From positions 3,472,001 to 3,536,000 of the forward strand of contig CM074696.1 of assembly GCA_037367355.1 (NCBI GenBank): a stretch of DNA of 64,000 bases, read 5' to 3'. This document shows, one piece after another, positions 13,689 through 25,391 of this stretch (positions within the stretch are counted from its first letter, which is position 1; each line of letters begins with the position of its first letter). The notes below the pieces were generated by a model, which searched no databases, was not told where the DNA came from, and saw only the letters and a list, made by a program, of their open reading frames with translations. The position numbers and the translations under genes are program-made. Source of the stretch: Neoscytalidium dimidiatum. Its lineage: Eukaryota > Ascomycota > Dothideomycetes > Botryosphaeriales > Botryosphaeriaceae.

Positions 13689-14055
13689 ATCTTTAGAGAA
13701 GACGAAATCTGAAGGCTTGCAGAACGATTCTAAATCGAATGCTGCCGAGAAATATCTGGTGAAGCGAAAAGCTGAGGGCGGGAAATGGTTTTAACGAGTG
13801 CAGGGGATTTGGACTCATTTTTCTGGGGATTTCCGGCGTTGGACAGGTTGGATAGGACACGGACACCCAGGGTAAAGGAAGGCATATGACAAGGAGTTCA
13901 AGGAAATTCAGGTAGGGAGTTGAATTGGTTTTGCGGTATTAAGACAATCCATACGCCGCCGCTATGCAATTAATGATACAAGTTCTGGATATCCGTCGTT
14001 CAAGTGCTTTTTTTTTCCCCATTTGCAGTGAGTTAATGGGCGCTCCCGCAACGGC
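13689..14055. other. Intergenic gap between convergent Aurora kinase and ATP23
   Basis: These 367 bp are the 3' flanks of two convergent genes, with a T9 tract near 14008. Nothing else is seen. Confidence 0.5.
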
Positions 14056-14848
14056 TTACCTGTAAATTTCGTCGAAAGGTCTTGTATCCGCGAAACAGCT
14101 GTCCCACACCTCATTAACAAGACGAGCGGCATGGACGTCATCCTTAACTCCCGGCCTTGCCATCAGGGACAGAGTGGCTCGACGCCTGACACAATCTTGC
14201 AATTGGCTCGTGAGGCGCCATTGATTTCTGGTGAAGAACTCGCGAGTGAATCTGCATTCGCCGCTCAACGTCGACGCGCGAATCTGCCATGGTATCTTTG
14301 TCAGCCGACATATTCTTCACACGACAAGCCCGATCCAGCTCCATGTAAGATCCACCTGAACTCACCTCCGTGCAAGCCTGATGCCTCAGGTTCCACCTAT
14401 CCACCTTGAACCTCAGATAGTCATACGCGTGCACCATTTCATGCGCAATCGTATCCTCGACGTGCCCGCGGTTCCGCATATGGTTCGCGCAAATCAAGAC
14501 CCCGTAATCCTGATCGATACCTCCTCCCTGCGGCGTGGTGCAGCGCCTACAGCGCACATTGTGAGGCCCGATGTCGCCGCCGAGCTTCTGGATCTCCTCA
14601 CGCATGAAGCGGATGATAGGCGAGTACTGGAAGAGCCAGTCGCGGTGCTTCTCGACGCGCGAGATGTCGCGGTCCTCGTTAAGGGTGTCGCGCGTCAGAA
14701 AGTACTGCCGCCGCTCTTCCGGCGAGGCTTGCCCGGACAGGATTGAGAAGAAAGTACGCCAGTTGTAGAAAGTTGGGTCGGGTTGCTGCTGGTCTGTAGA
14801 CGAATGCGGGACGGTTGGCTTGGTTTCGGGCTCCATCGCTTCGGCCAT
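14056..14848 (-). CDS. ATP23: Mitochondrial inner-membrane metalloprotease / ATP synthase assembly factor
   Basis: Exons 14848-14366 and 14283-14056 join in phase 0 to give 236 aa. Atp23 matures Atp6 and chaperones F0 assembly on the intermembrane-space side of the inner membrane. The zinc protease motif HEMVHAYD (HExxH) follows [15 protein letters not shown]. Upstream is [12 protein letters not shown] with a Cys pair. The C-terminus, entirely in exon 2, has further Cys residues ([22 protein letters not shown]), as is typical for the oxidatively folded family. The gene is divergent from PRO1 across 263 bp. Other nearby genes (ATP19, the MTP18-like gene) also act in mitochondria, which is probably coincidence. 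Confidence 0.92.
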
Positions 14849-15111
14849 GACTGCGAGTTGAGCGGTGTCGCAAGGATGGGTATACCGGTCGGTATGAGAG
14901 AGTTGACTAGGACAGCGAGGCGCGGATGCTATCGACGTATAGCGGCGTACGGTGTGAGATGCAGTCGACTACCGGACTCGATGGTCTCTAGTTTGCGGCT
15001 CGACGGCAGCAAGTTGGGATCAGTCCCGAAGGCGGTCAGTCAACTTTTCCGGCATCGGCGAGTCATGTAGGGCGCGCAGGCCATGGACTCACCTCTCACC
15101 AGACAGTTATA
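14849..15111. promoter_or_regulatory. Intergenic region between divergent ATP23 and PRO1
   Basis: These 263 bp separate diverging start codons and should hold both promoters. I see no named motif. Confidence 0.35.
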
Positions 15112-16660
15112 ATGAACCCCACACCCCGCCCTCTCGCCATTGATGTTGCGGACACGGATTCCAAGATGAAGAAGCATCTGACAATAGTAATCAAGCTCGG
15201 TACAGCATCGCCTGTACTACCGGAACCCTGATTTGCTCCGAACAAAAAAAATCGGCTAACTACTTTGACCAGGGACGTCATCCATTGTCGACGAGAAGAC
15301 CCACGAGCCCCTTCTCTCGATCCTGAGCACGATAGTCGAGACGGCAGTAAAGCTTCACAAAGATGGACACCGAGTAGTTATCGTCTCCTCCGGCGCCATC
15401 GGCGTGGCCTTGCGACGAATGAACCTCCCCCGACGCCCCAAACACCTCCCCCAGGTACAAGCGCTGGCCGCGATCGGACAATGCCGCTTGATGAGCCTCT
15501 GGGACCAGCTATTCGCACACATGAACCAGCCGGTAGCGCAGATCCTGCTGACGCGCAACGACATCGCGGACCGGACGCAGTACCTGAACGCGCAGAACAC
15601 GTTCCACGAGCTGCTACACATGGGCGTGATACCGATCGTCAACGAGAACGACACGCTGGCCGTCACGGAGATCAAGTTCGGCGACAACGACACGCTGTCA
15701 GCCATCACAGCCGGCATGGTGCAGGCCGACTACCTCTTCCTCATGACCGACGTCGACTGCCTGTACGACAAGAACCCGCGCACCAACCCGGACGCCAAGC
15801 CCATCGAGGTGGTCGAGGACATCACGGACCTGGTCGCCGACGTGTCGAGCGCTGGGTCATCGCTGGGCACGGGCGGCATGTCGACCAAGATCGTGGCCGC
15901 GCGCCTGGCCACGTCTGCCGGCGTGACGACCGTCATCACGCGCTCGTCCAAGCCCGGCAACATCGCCGCCATCGTCAAGTACGCGGAAGCGCAAAAGGCC
16001 CTACAGGCTTCCATGGCCTCGAGCCGCAACTCCCTGGCCGGCGATGAGAACAACAACAACAACAACCATACAGCCGAGAAGACCGACCTCTCATCCAGCA
16101 TCGACGGCACTGCCGCAACGGTGAACCCGCAAGGCGAAGTGGTGGACCCGGCGAACGGCTTGACGGCCCCGCTGCACACGCGCTTCCTGCCGCACGACCA
16201 CGCCATCCGCGACCGCTACTTCTGGCTGCTGCACGGCCTGGCGCCGCACGGCAACGTGTACATCGACGAGGGCGCGTACCGCGCGCTCGCCGACAAGGCC
16301 GGCCTCCTGCCCGTTGGCGTCGTGGACTGCGATGGGAACTTCCACCAGCAGGAAGCCGTGCGGTTGATCGTCGTGAAGCGCTCCGCATCCACCGCGGACA
16401 CCAAGCGCGTCTCCAGCGGTCCGGACTCTCCGGCCGGCGGCTTTGAGAAGGAGAACCCGGCGCCGTTTGAGGTCGGCAGGGCGGTCGTGAATTACTCGGC
16501 CGCGGAGATCAAGAGGATCAGAGGGCTAAAGAGCACAAAGATTCATAATGTGTTGGGGTATGCGGATAGTGAGTATGTTGCGTTTAGGGAGAATGTGGCG
16601 TTCTTCAGGGTCGAAAGGAGTCGGCCGACGACGCCTGGGCTGCCGATTGATCCTGCATGA
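15112..16660 (+). CDS. PRO1: Glutamate 5-kinase with C-terminal PUA domain
   Basis: Exons 15112-15199 and 15273-16660 join in phase 1 to give 491 aa. The enzyme phosphorylates L-glutamate with ATP, the first and feedback-controlled step of proline synthesis in the cytosol. The amino-acid kinase domain shows KLGTSSIVDEKT across the junction, VVIVSSGAIGVALRRM, LLTRNDIADRTQYLNA, GVIPIVNENDTLAV, KFGDNDTLSAI, MTDVDCLYDKNPR and GTGGMSTKIVAARLA. A disordered linker with six consecutive Asn codons (near 16050) leads to a PUA domain (about 375-470). An Asn/Ser-rich linker and a Ser/Pro-rich insert inside the PUA region make it longer than the 428-aa yeast enzyme. Translation from a later ATG would lose the kinase N-terminus. 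Confidence 0.94.
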
Positions 16661-17289
16661 TGGAGTGTTGTATAGATGGTTGGAATGTTTCTCTCTGAAA
16701 TGAAGTGATGATTACTTGTAGATTGCGTCGTTTGGAAGGCAAAAAATAAATATACCGGATGAGATATTTTTAGTTTTATAACGGCAAGCTTCGGTAGAGA
16801 CCCTGGGGAGATGAAGCAGTCATCCGGACGCACATATTCGAGCGTCTTTCGTATGTTTACGTCCGGATGAATGCTTCAACTCCCCACGCAAGGGGCATCT
16901 ATTGCAAATGAAGATTCCTACTAAACCTCCTAAAACCGAAAATAGAATTTGTTGATTTGCTCCCACTCAAAGCTTGAAGCCGCGTTAGGGAGCGAGTAGG
17001 TCACCGGTCTTTCATTGAAGACAGCTTAGATATGCATTGAAAGCGGGGAAAGAAAGTTAAGTCGGAGGAAGCGAGAATATTGATATCACGGACAATCATG
17101 GGGGGAGCCTTGTTTTGGTACAATTGCTGTATGTACAGCAGCCAATTCCGGTGGCCGTAGCCAAAGCAATTGGCCTATTCCCCATACCAGTTCTATCCGT
17201 CGACGCTCGATACGCAGATGCTGAGAGTAATCAAATATGGGGAATCCACTCTCTTTGCATTCCTAACAAGACAGATCGTGCTGCCTCGT
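16661..17289. other. Intergenic region between PRO1 and ATP19, with a palindromic element
   Basis: This 629-bp gap between convergent genes contains the long inverted repeat described at 16805-16885. The rest is AT-richer, with no coding signal. Confidence 0.5.
16805..16885. repeat. Palindromic element, copy A (long inverted repeat, about 81 bp)
   Basis: The left arm 16805-16830 and the reverse complement of the right arm 16860-16885 match at 24 of 26 positions, around a 29-nt loop. The arm contains GAAGCAGTCATCCGGACG. A second copy with the same arms and part of the same loop (ACATATTC) lies at 20738-20820. The arms begin and end GGGGAG...CTCCCC. I see no flanking target-site duplication, open frame or terminator-like T tract. 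It could be a small non-autonomous foldback/MITE-like element or a transcribed hairpin. Confidence 0.75.
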
Positions 17290-17762
17290 CTAGTGTTTCG
17301 TGTCTTTGCCTTCCGCTTCCTTCAAAAACTCCCTGCACATAGATGTTAGCTGGGTATACTTCGATGGTACTCTCGGCGGGGAGCGGAGCATTGCTACGCC
17401 GTATTAGAGAGGTATGGAGCGTTATAGGCATACTGGATGAAGTTCTCCTCGTCCTTGCTGGAGGCGTTGATCGGAGGGGTGGAGTTGGCGGTCTTCTTGC
17501 TGCCGCCGGTGGCAGCGAAGATGCCGCCGAAGAGCGTGCCGAGGACACCCATGGCGAGCTGTGAAATGACGCGTTGGTTAGCAATTGGCTCTCCGGCAGA
17601 CCGTAGACATCCGAGATAGGTTGTGGCTATGCGTAGCGTAATCGGAGCTGGCCCAGCGGAAGAAATGAGGTGCAGGATGAGGCGCAGACAGAACGACGAG
17701 CTGTGGGTACGTACGACGTGGGAGCCGACCTTACGGCCAGCGAGCTCGTAGTAGACGACCAT
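17290..17762 (-). CDS. ATP19: Mitochondrial F1F0 ATP synthase subunit k (small F0 subunit)
   Basis: Three exons, 17762-17715, 17558-17434 and 17332-17290, give a 71-aa protein; the phases (0, then CA|G) close exactly. Subunit k sits at the dimer interface of fungal ATP synthase in the inner membrane. The protein reads MVVYYELAGRKVGSHV then LAMGVLGTLFGGIFAATGG, one hydrophobic span. It then has PPINASSKDEENFIQ and a short charged tail ending KDTKH, all as in fungal Atp19. It is too small and too split to appear as a long open frame. The gene is divergent from the MTP18-like gene. Confidence 0.9.
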
Positions 17763-18111
17763 GGTTGCAAGGTGTGGAGAGGCGATGGGGTTGCGGCGGG
17801 TTGACGGGTTGCAATTGATGGGGAACGCAAGAGCTCTTGGGACAGGCACGTCTTCGCTCTTTCGTCTGCGCCTACTCCGCGCCGGCGCCGAGTAATATCA
17901 CGTGCATTGAAAGCCACTCTTGCGCCACAGTGGCTGCCTTTATATGCGTCACTGCTGCGCGCGCCAATCCCCGGTCGTGCTCTTCAGTCTAGTCCACCCG
18001 CGCGGAGTACTGGAGCACACGCATGCTCACATTTTGCATTCCCACCCTACATAATCCCTCCGTAGTGCATCTCGCTGCGTTCTAGACGTTCCCTAATATC
18101 ATTCGCCTAAC
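17763..18111. promoter_or_regulatory. Intergenic region between divergent ATP19 and MTP18-like genes
   Basis: These 349 bp lie between two diverging nuclear genes for mitochondrial membrane proteins, so a shared promoter is plausible but only inferred. A TTTATATGC stretch lies at about 17939. Confidence 0.35.
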
Positions 18112-19140
18112 ATGCCCAAGGACGACGATTTCAGTGACATTCCGCGCGAGCGCAACGAGCCGCGCCCGGACTTCAGTAAGCAGCCGGTGCCGCGCAAGAA
18201 GCTGCCACCTTCGATCCAGGCAACCCTCGACGACGATGAGAAGCTGTGGGAGGCTTTGTACGAGGGCCAGTACGTACACACCACCTTTCAATTCCACCAC
18301 AACACTTAAAGACATCTCCGCAACGCTCTCAGAAACCCATGGAAGCTAACCGGCCCAGCACCGGCGAGTCCACCGACTCCAACATCCGTTATGCTGCCTA
18401 CGCCTCGCGCGTGCGAACGATCCTCCTATCCGCGCACCGCTACGTCGCCTACACCTCGGATATCGGCGAGTCCTTCCGCCCCGTCGCGCACCCGTACCTT
18501 GTCAAGGCCGCTTACGGCGTATCTTGGGCGTATCTGGCCGGCGACGTTGCACACGAGGGGTACAAAGCGTATCTACGCAACCAGCGCATGCTATACGGCG
18601 AGGACTGGCAGAAGCCGACCACGAGCTCCGACAAGCACGCCGCGCCGCAGCCCGAGGAGAAGAAACTCGGCCCGGGCGTCACCGGCGGCGAGCAGAAGCA
18701 GCAATTACAGCCGATCGGCACGGTGCCGCCGCTGGAGGACTACAGGACCGTGATGGTGCAAAGAGCCATATTTCAGGGAGTCGCGTCGATGGGGCTGCCG
18801 GCGTTCACGATCCACAGCGCGGTTAAGTATTCGGGGAGGGCTCTGAAGAATCACCCGAACCCGAAGATTCGAACGTGGGCTCCGATCGGGGTACGTTGGA
18901 TTGCTAACCTTCCTTTGCTCACTGCTTGCTGACTGTTTGGTCCAGATTGGTCTGGCGATTGTTCCTTTCCTGCCCTATATCTTTGATGAGCCGGTCGAGA
19001 AGGCACTCGAGTGGACGTTCCACAAGACTTTTGCGACTATATATGGTCATGAGGCAGTAGCTGGTAGGCCTGTGGTAGGCCAGCAGGAATTAAGACAAGC
19101 TGAATCAAAGGCTGGTGCGAAGAAAGAGAAAGAGCTCTAG
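18112..19140 (+). CDS. MTP18/MTFP1-like mitochondrial fission process protein
   Basis: Exons 18112-18269, 18359-18890 and 18946-19140 give 294 aa with consistent phases. MTFP1 is an inner-membrane protein affecting mitochondrial division and membrane integrity in animals; the fungal role is less clear. The N-terminal 55 residues are charged and hydrophilic. The core reads RYAAYASRVRTILLSAHRYVAYTSDIGESFRP, then LVKAAYGVSWAYLAGDVAHEG (first span), and later YRTVMVQRAIFQGVASMGLPAFTIHS and IGLAIVPFLPYIFDEPVEKALEW, as in the MTP18 family. A Lys/Gln/Pro-rich loop separates the spans. The C-terminal 40 residues are hydrophilic. The stop codon is followed at once by a 10-bp tandem repeat. Confidence 0.83.
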
Positions 19141-20057
19141 ACGATAGAGAAGAGCTGAGAAGAGCTGAGAAGAGCTGAGAAGAGCTGAGAGTTAGGCATT
19201 ATTATATGCTATAAGACAGGGTCGTTGGGAGGATAAGTGTAATAAAGCAACGCAACGGGTTCATAGGCGCTGGATGTTGGAAAGGATTTTGGCTCTCCTC
19301 AGGTTCACAACTCAAAAATCATTGTAATAACAATATAACAACTTGAATTATTATACGTTCCATAAATTATCCACAACAACCGACCGACTGCATGGGTAAG
19401 CATCGACTGTAGATCTGTATGAGCCACCTCTAATCAGGGCCACTATGGCTGCTCTTGAAGATGGACGGAAGAAAAAATGAAAAAATAATTCGAAAGTGTT
19501 TTTTTTAATTCATTATCAAGCTGCCGAATTTCAACCGCATTAATCCTAACGAGCTCAGTAGTAAAGGAGCTCACCCCATGGAAGTATCACTCATGGAGAT
19601 TGGAAGGTAAAATGAAGGGGAAAAAAAGGATTGGGCTTAGCGCACTATATTACTTGCGCTCATAAATCCGTAAACTGATCTCTGAGTACTGAGCTCGATC
19701 CAGTCAGCCAGAGACTAGATTCCACGGACATCATCAAAATTCTACTGCCAGAAGGCCTTACCATAGGCACCTGTGATGTTTTACAGTCCTTCTGCATCGG
19801 AAATATGAGCTGTAGCTACGTTTTCAACTGTTGTCTAGGATCCTGCATCCAATGCGTTCATTGCGGCTTCTCCAAGATTTCCATCTGAAAGCGCGGTGGC
19901 GGCACTCACGATATTTATTTCAAGTTTAGCCAGTCTGTTGCCGGAGGGATTGAGCTTTCAAGAGATGATGGCCACTGTGAGAACGAGCATCCATTATTGC
20001 ACAGCCGGTGTTAGAACAGCATCTATATGCTGGTTCTTCACTAGAAAGCACTAAGCA
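19141..20057. other. AT-richer intergenic region without genes
   Basis: These 917 bp lie between the MTP18-like stop and the 3' end of the secreted NTF2-like gene. They begin with a tandem repeat and contain T tracts near 19500. No coding signal was found on either strand. Confidence 0.5.
19146..19190. repeat. 10-bp tandem repeat immediately after the MTP18-like stop codon
   Basis: The unit AGAAGAGCTG recurs about four times without interruption, starting a few bases after the TAG at 19138-19140. The repeat is in the 3' UTR. It also resembles the end of the coding sequence (GAGAAAGAGCTC), so it may have arisen by slippage there. Confidence 0.85.
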
Positions 20058-21172
20058 TTAAAAATCATCGCACGATCCGCTCCTGGCGCTTTGCGCCACC
20101 AAATCGAGATATGCCAGCGAACCGCTTCCCGGGCACAGCTCCGCCCTCCCAGCCTCGTCCTTCAAGATGGTAAACTTGGTCTCGTAGCTTCAGATCAAAC
20201 GTCCGTTAGCACACTTGCGACACATGCGGAGCGAGCTCACGGAAGACCCCTTGACAAGATTTCTTACCTCGTCGCCCCACAACTCCCATTCACGTAATGC
20301 ATCTTCGCCGATCCGTTGACTGCGAATGTTTTATCTCCTGATGTCTCTTCACTCACCGTCGTCACATTCGGGAAATGCTATAAAAAGGCATCAGCCGTTG
20401 AACAGTGCCGGCTTGAAGGGCATGGCATACGTAGTTGACGACGCAGTCACCGCTACAAATGGTCTTCTTGAATGTCGCGATCTGGTTCGGTCCGGTGAAA
20501 TTCTGAACAGGCCCCATGGCAATGGTAGCGTTAGAAGTGAAGAAAGTTACGAAATCGGCGGTTGTTGTAGTGTTTCCCTCGGCAGCAGTGTAGAACCTGC
20601 AGAAGGAAAAAGTTAACTAATTCTTTTGGGAAGCCATTGTGCGCTCCGGAGGGCGAATGAGGCAGCATCTTGGATGATGGTATTGCAGTCGGTGATGAGT
20701 CTAAGGGGCTAGCGACGTTGTCTTCATTTACAACACATGAGAAGCTGAAGCAGTTGCCCGGACGTACATATTCAGCGATATGGTTAGCACGTACGTCCGG
20801 ATGACTGCTTCAACTGCTCCCGTGCTCTTTGAGTTTTTTTATTTCTTTTTTTGATCTCAGAGGTATAAATGATGGCCTTAGTCTCGTTGCGAATCTTCCT
20901 CAGGCTCTTCGAATGGAAGAGCCATACTATTGCGTAGTAGATAGATTTGGTGGAGAAGGTCGGCTGAGACATAGAACCGTCGACAGGGAAATTCGAGAAA
21001 ATGGGAAGACTTACTGCTCGATGAAGTTCCCAAACGCAGGATCAACGCCATGACCAGGACTGTAGTACGTCATATTAATCCCTACTGCGGGCCGGCAGTA
21101 GAAACTCAGAGCAAGAGCCAAAACCATCAACTTCCCTCCCGTAGATACGATCAAAGACTTGGAGAGAATCAT
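20058..21172 (-). CDS. Small secreted protein, NTF2/SnoaL-like fold
   Basis: Four exons, 21172-21015, 20596-20431, 20377-20268 and 20187-20058, give 187 aa, with phases 2, 0 and 2 closing exactly. The N-terminus has a signal-peptide-like hydrophobic stretch (KLMVLALALSFYCRPAVG). The mature part reads DPAFGNFIEQFYTAAEG, DFVTFFTSNATIAMGP, a middle CSGDC pair, then HFPNVTTVSEE, AVNGSAKMHYVNGSCG and an ending in LAQ/SARSGSCDDF-like sequence. The order helix, FYT.AE, DFVTFF..NA.IAMGP resembles secreted fungal SnoaL/NTF2-like proteins. Function is unknown; the fold is used by hydrolases, isomerases and effectors alike. Intron 1 (418 nt) is far longer than others here and contains palindromic element B. 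Confidence 0.6.
20738..20820. repeat. Palindromic element, copy B, inside intron 1 of the secreted NTF2-like gene
   Basis: The arms 20738-20767 and 20791-20820 are inverted copies matching at 24 of 30 positions, around a 23-nt loop. The right arm carries the same GAAGCAGTCATCCGGACG core (reverse strand) as copy A at 16805-16885, and both copies share GACG(C/T)ACATATTC at the left arm/loop border. Sharing of arms and loop shows they are copies of one element, not independent hairpins. Confidence 0.75.
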
Positions 21173-21955
21173 TGCAATCACTTGACAACGTGAAGCTAGT
21201 CTGTTCGACTTGTGGAGGATAGGGCAGGATAAACCAGGGACCTATTTCCCTTTATAAAGCGTCCTCTACTTAAGGCTTAAGCTTTCCTCCGTCCCTGCAA
21301 GGTACCGCTTAAGACGTTATTCTAGCTCCGTGCCTTCCGAGATCTAGCCAAGATAGGCTCACTACCTGCCGCAAACCGATTCCGGCCGCACAGTTAGTAT
21401 TTGCTAGAGAAACACCCGAAGACAATATCGGATTTACAGAGAGCGGCCCTCGGCTCTCCGCAATCGTATCTCGGGATGTGGAGAGATGACATGGGCCGAG
21501 GAAAGCTACGCGGTGCCTAGCGCAGACATACGTATTGTGCTCGGACGCATTTCTTTAGTACTCGAACGGAGAGGCCTGAACGACAGGTCTATTAAGGAAG
21601 ATCCATGGTCGGACTGATGATCAGGAGGTAACCGGCCATATCCTAGAATTTCCGGAAGGCTGAGACAGATCTACATTATTAGAAAAACAACTGATGCGAA
21701 GACCCACGGGCCCAGATCCATGTAATGCCTCGAAAGAACAAACGGTGCAATGATGTTGCGATTTTTTCTATCCACGCCATTAGCTCTACGCAAAACATGT
21801 TTCCTGAGCGCCAAACACTTGCAGTAAATATGCCTGATGTGCCATAAGGCCCATCCTTCTTGACGTATACCTTCGATCCCATGTCCAACCATAGTCTCAT
21901 AACCAATCTTCTCCTCGACAATCTCACAGTCACCTTTTCCCCTTCCCTCAATACC
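21173..21955. other. Intergenic region upstream of the secreted NTF2-like gene
   Basis: These 783 bp hold the promoter of the secreted protein gene and the 3' flank of the next minus-strand gene. No further coding signal was seen. Confidence 0.45.
21251..21258 (-). promoter_or_regulatory. Possible TATA box of the secreted NTF2-like gene
   Basis: TTTATAAA lies about 80 bp upstream of the chosen ATG at 21172, a fitting distance for a TATA-driven fungal promoter. The assignment is inferred from position and sequence only. Confidence 0.4.
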
Positions 21956-23154
21956 TCAATCCCTTTTCCCACCTGCATACCCATACCCGCCACCCACGCC
22001 CAACCCATACCCATTGTAGCCCCTCCCGCTCTCAACCCCGAGCGCCCTATCCTTCCCATACCTCTTCAGCCTCCTCGGCAACTCCACACCCCTAAACCAC
22101 GCAAAACACACCGCCGTCGCCGCGCCCGCGCTCAACATGCAATACACGACCGTACTCATGTAGACATGCCCACCCACACCCGCCCACTGGCTCGGCAGCG
22201 TGGGGTTTGGGTACCAGCGCACGCTCAGGCGCAGGGGCAAGCTGTCCCCAATCACTATCTTGGTGTTGCGGGTGGCGTGCGAGACGCTGTAGGCGGTGGC
22301 GGCATCGATGGTGCCGGGGGCGAGCGCGCGCGGCGCGGCGTGCAGGAGCACGTTGAGGTTGTTGGAGATGTGCAGGTGCGAGAGCTGCAGGGTGCCGGTG
22401 AGGGCGATAATGAGCGGCGTGTACGCCGCGCTCTGGGCGCCCAGGGCGCCGGCTTTTTCAGAGACGGCGTCGACGCTGTATTCGGTGTCGGAGGGAGAGG
22501 AAGAGGAGGAGGAGGAGGAGGAGGAGGAGGTGATTAGAGGCCGGGATGGAATACGGCAGGTGAGTGGGGCGTCGTTGTGGACGTATATTTCGAGCAGGTG
22601 GTATAGGGGGTCGGAGATGAAGTCGATGGTGCAGTTCATGTCTGTTTGAAAGGATTGGGCGTGGAGGTCAGCTCGGATGCGTGTCATGTATGTCACCTGT
22701 GGAAGTTGGGAGAGGCGTACCCTTCTCAATACCGAAGTAGAGCTCCAGAGGCTTGCCCGTCTCGCTGCAGACCGGGAAGGGGATATACTGGAGTTGTCCC
22801 GACGCATCTGTAATCTGTATGGCGTCCGCTCGTCAGTCGCCATGCTCTCTATATCCAATGCTATGTCCGCGCATCTCGGGTCGCCCGCATGACCATGTGG
22901 GGGATTGCGTACATGTTCTCCGATGTCGCTGGGTGCATGGTCAGCAGAGGGGTTCGTGTAGGATGACGTCGTATCGAGGGAGCAACTCACAGGGTCCTGT
23001 TCAGGCAGGTAACCGGAACAGCGTCCCCCACCGCATAACCTCGCGCTTCTATGGGCTTCAAAGGCTCTTGGCTGGATACAGCATGCGCCAGGGTCAGGTA
23101 GAAGCTGAGCAGCAGGGATAGCGCAAGCCGCAGGGACAAGGCGCGCGACGCCAT
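21956..23154 (-). CDS. Uncharacterised fungal type I membrane glycoprotein
   Basis: Exons 23154-22991, 22928-22913, 22814-22721 and 22641-21956 give 319 aa; all phases close. The N-terminus is a signal peptide (LRLALSLLLSFYLTLAHA). The lumenal part reads YAVGDAVPVTCLNRTLDIGEH, ITDASGQLQYIPFPVCSETG, CTIDFISDPLYHLLEIYVHND and later SHLHISNNLNVLLHAAP and IGDSLPLRLSVRWYPNP. One transmembrane helix follows (YMSTVVYCMLSAGAATAVCF), then RGVELPRRLKRYG and a Gly/Tyr-rich cytoplasmic tail. I recall this arrangement as a conserved but unnamed family in filamentous ascomycetes; no function is known to me. Exon 2 is only 16 nt. A poly-Ser tract from a GAG/CTC repeat sits in the lumenal domain. Confidence 0.75.
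22498..22531 (-). repeat. Trinucleotide (GAG/CTC) repeat encoding poly-Ser
   Basis: About eleven tandem GAG triplets on the plus strand encode a serine run in the lumenal part of the type I membrane protein. The length is likely to vary between strains. Confidence 0.85.
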
Positions 23155-23544
23155 TGCGAATCGTCGGTGGTGAACAGAAAGCGGCCCCGGAAATCCGAAA
23201 AGACTTTGGAATTATAAAATATACAGTGCCATTGTGGCGGCAACTGCGGCCGTGTGGGGTGTTCGAAGTGGTGCGTGGTGCAGCAGCTAACGCAGCGGAC
23301 GGAGAGGCCAGCTGTGTGTGAACTGGAGCCTCACACTAAATCTGGAAACCCGCAAGATCGGCACCCCCCGTCGACGCCACACCCAATGTTTCGTAAATAA
23401 TTAACAGGAGCTCATATTAACTTGTATAGCATTCGTTATGTCGCTTCTGGCTACATGATTTTTCAATCTACCCACACCCGCCACAAAATGAAACGCCCGC
23501 TTTCACAACCGGTATCTTGAGCGTGTCTCGCCGTCTGCTTCCTG
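23155..23544. other. Intergenic gap between PGI1 and the type I membrane protein gene
   Basis: These 390 bp hold the PGI1 3' flank and the promoter of the next minus-strand gene. An AT-rich TTATAAAATATA stretch lies near 23211-23222. Confidence 0.45.

Positions 23545-25391
<1,847 letters not shown>

Noticed and set aside
20640..20700. A short minus-strand stretch reading LITDCNTIIQDAASF near the acceptor of the same intron
   Set aside because: It looks exon-like, but it has no usable donor and ends at a stop before the next exon.
20784..20972. A 62-codon minus-strand frame in the long intron of the secreted NTF2-like gene
   Set aside because: No family content, and skipping it joins FIEQ to FYTAAEG in phase. 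It overlaps the palindromic element.
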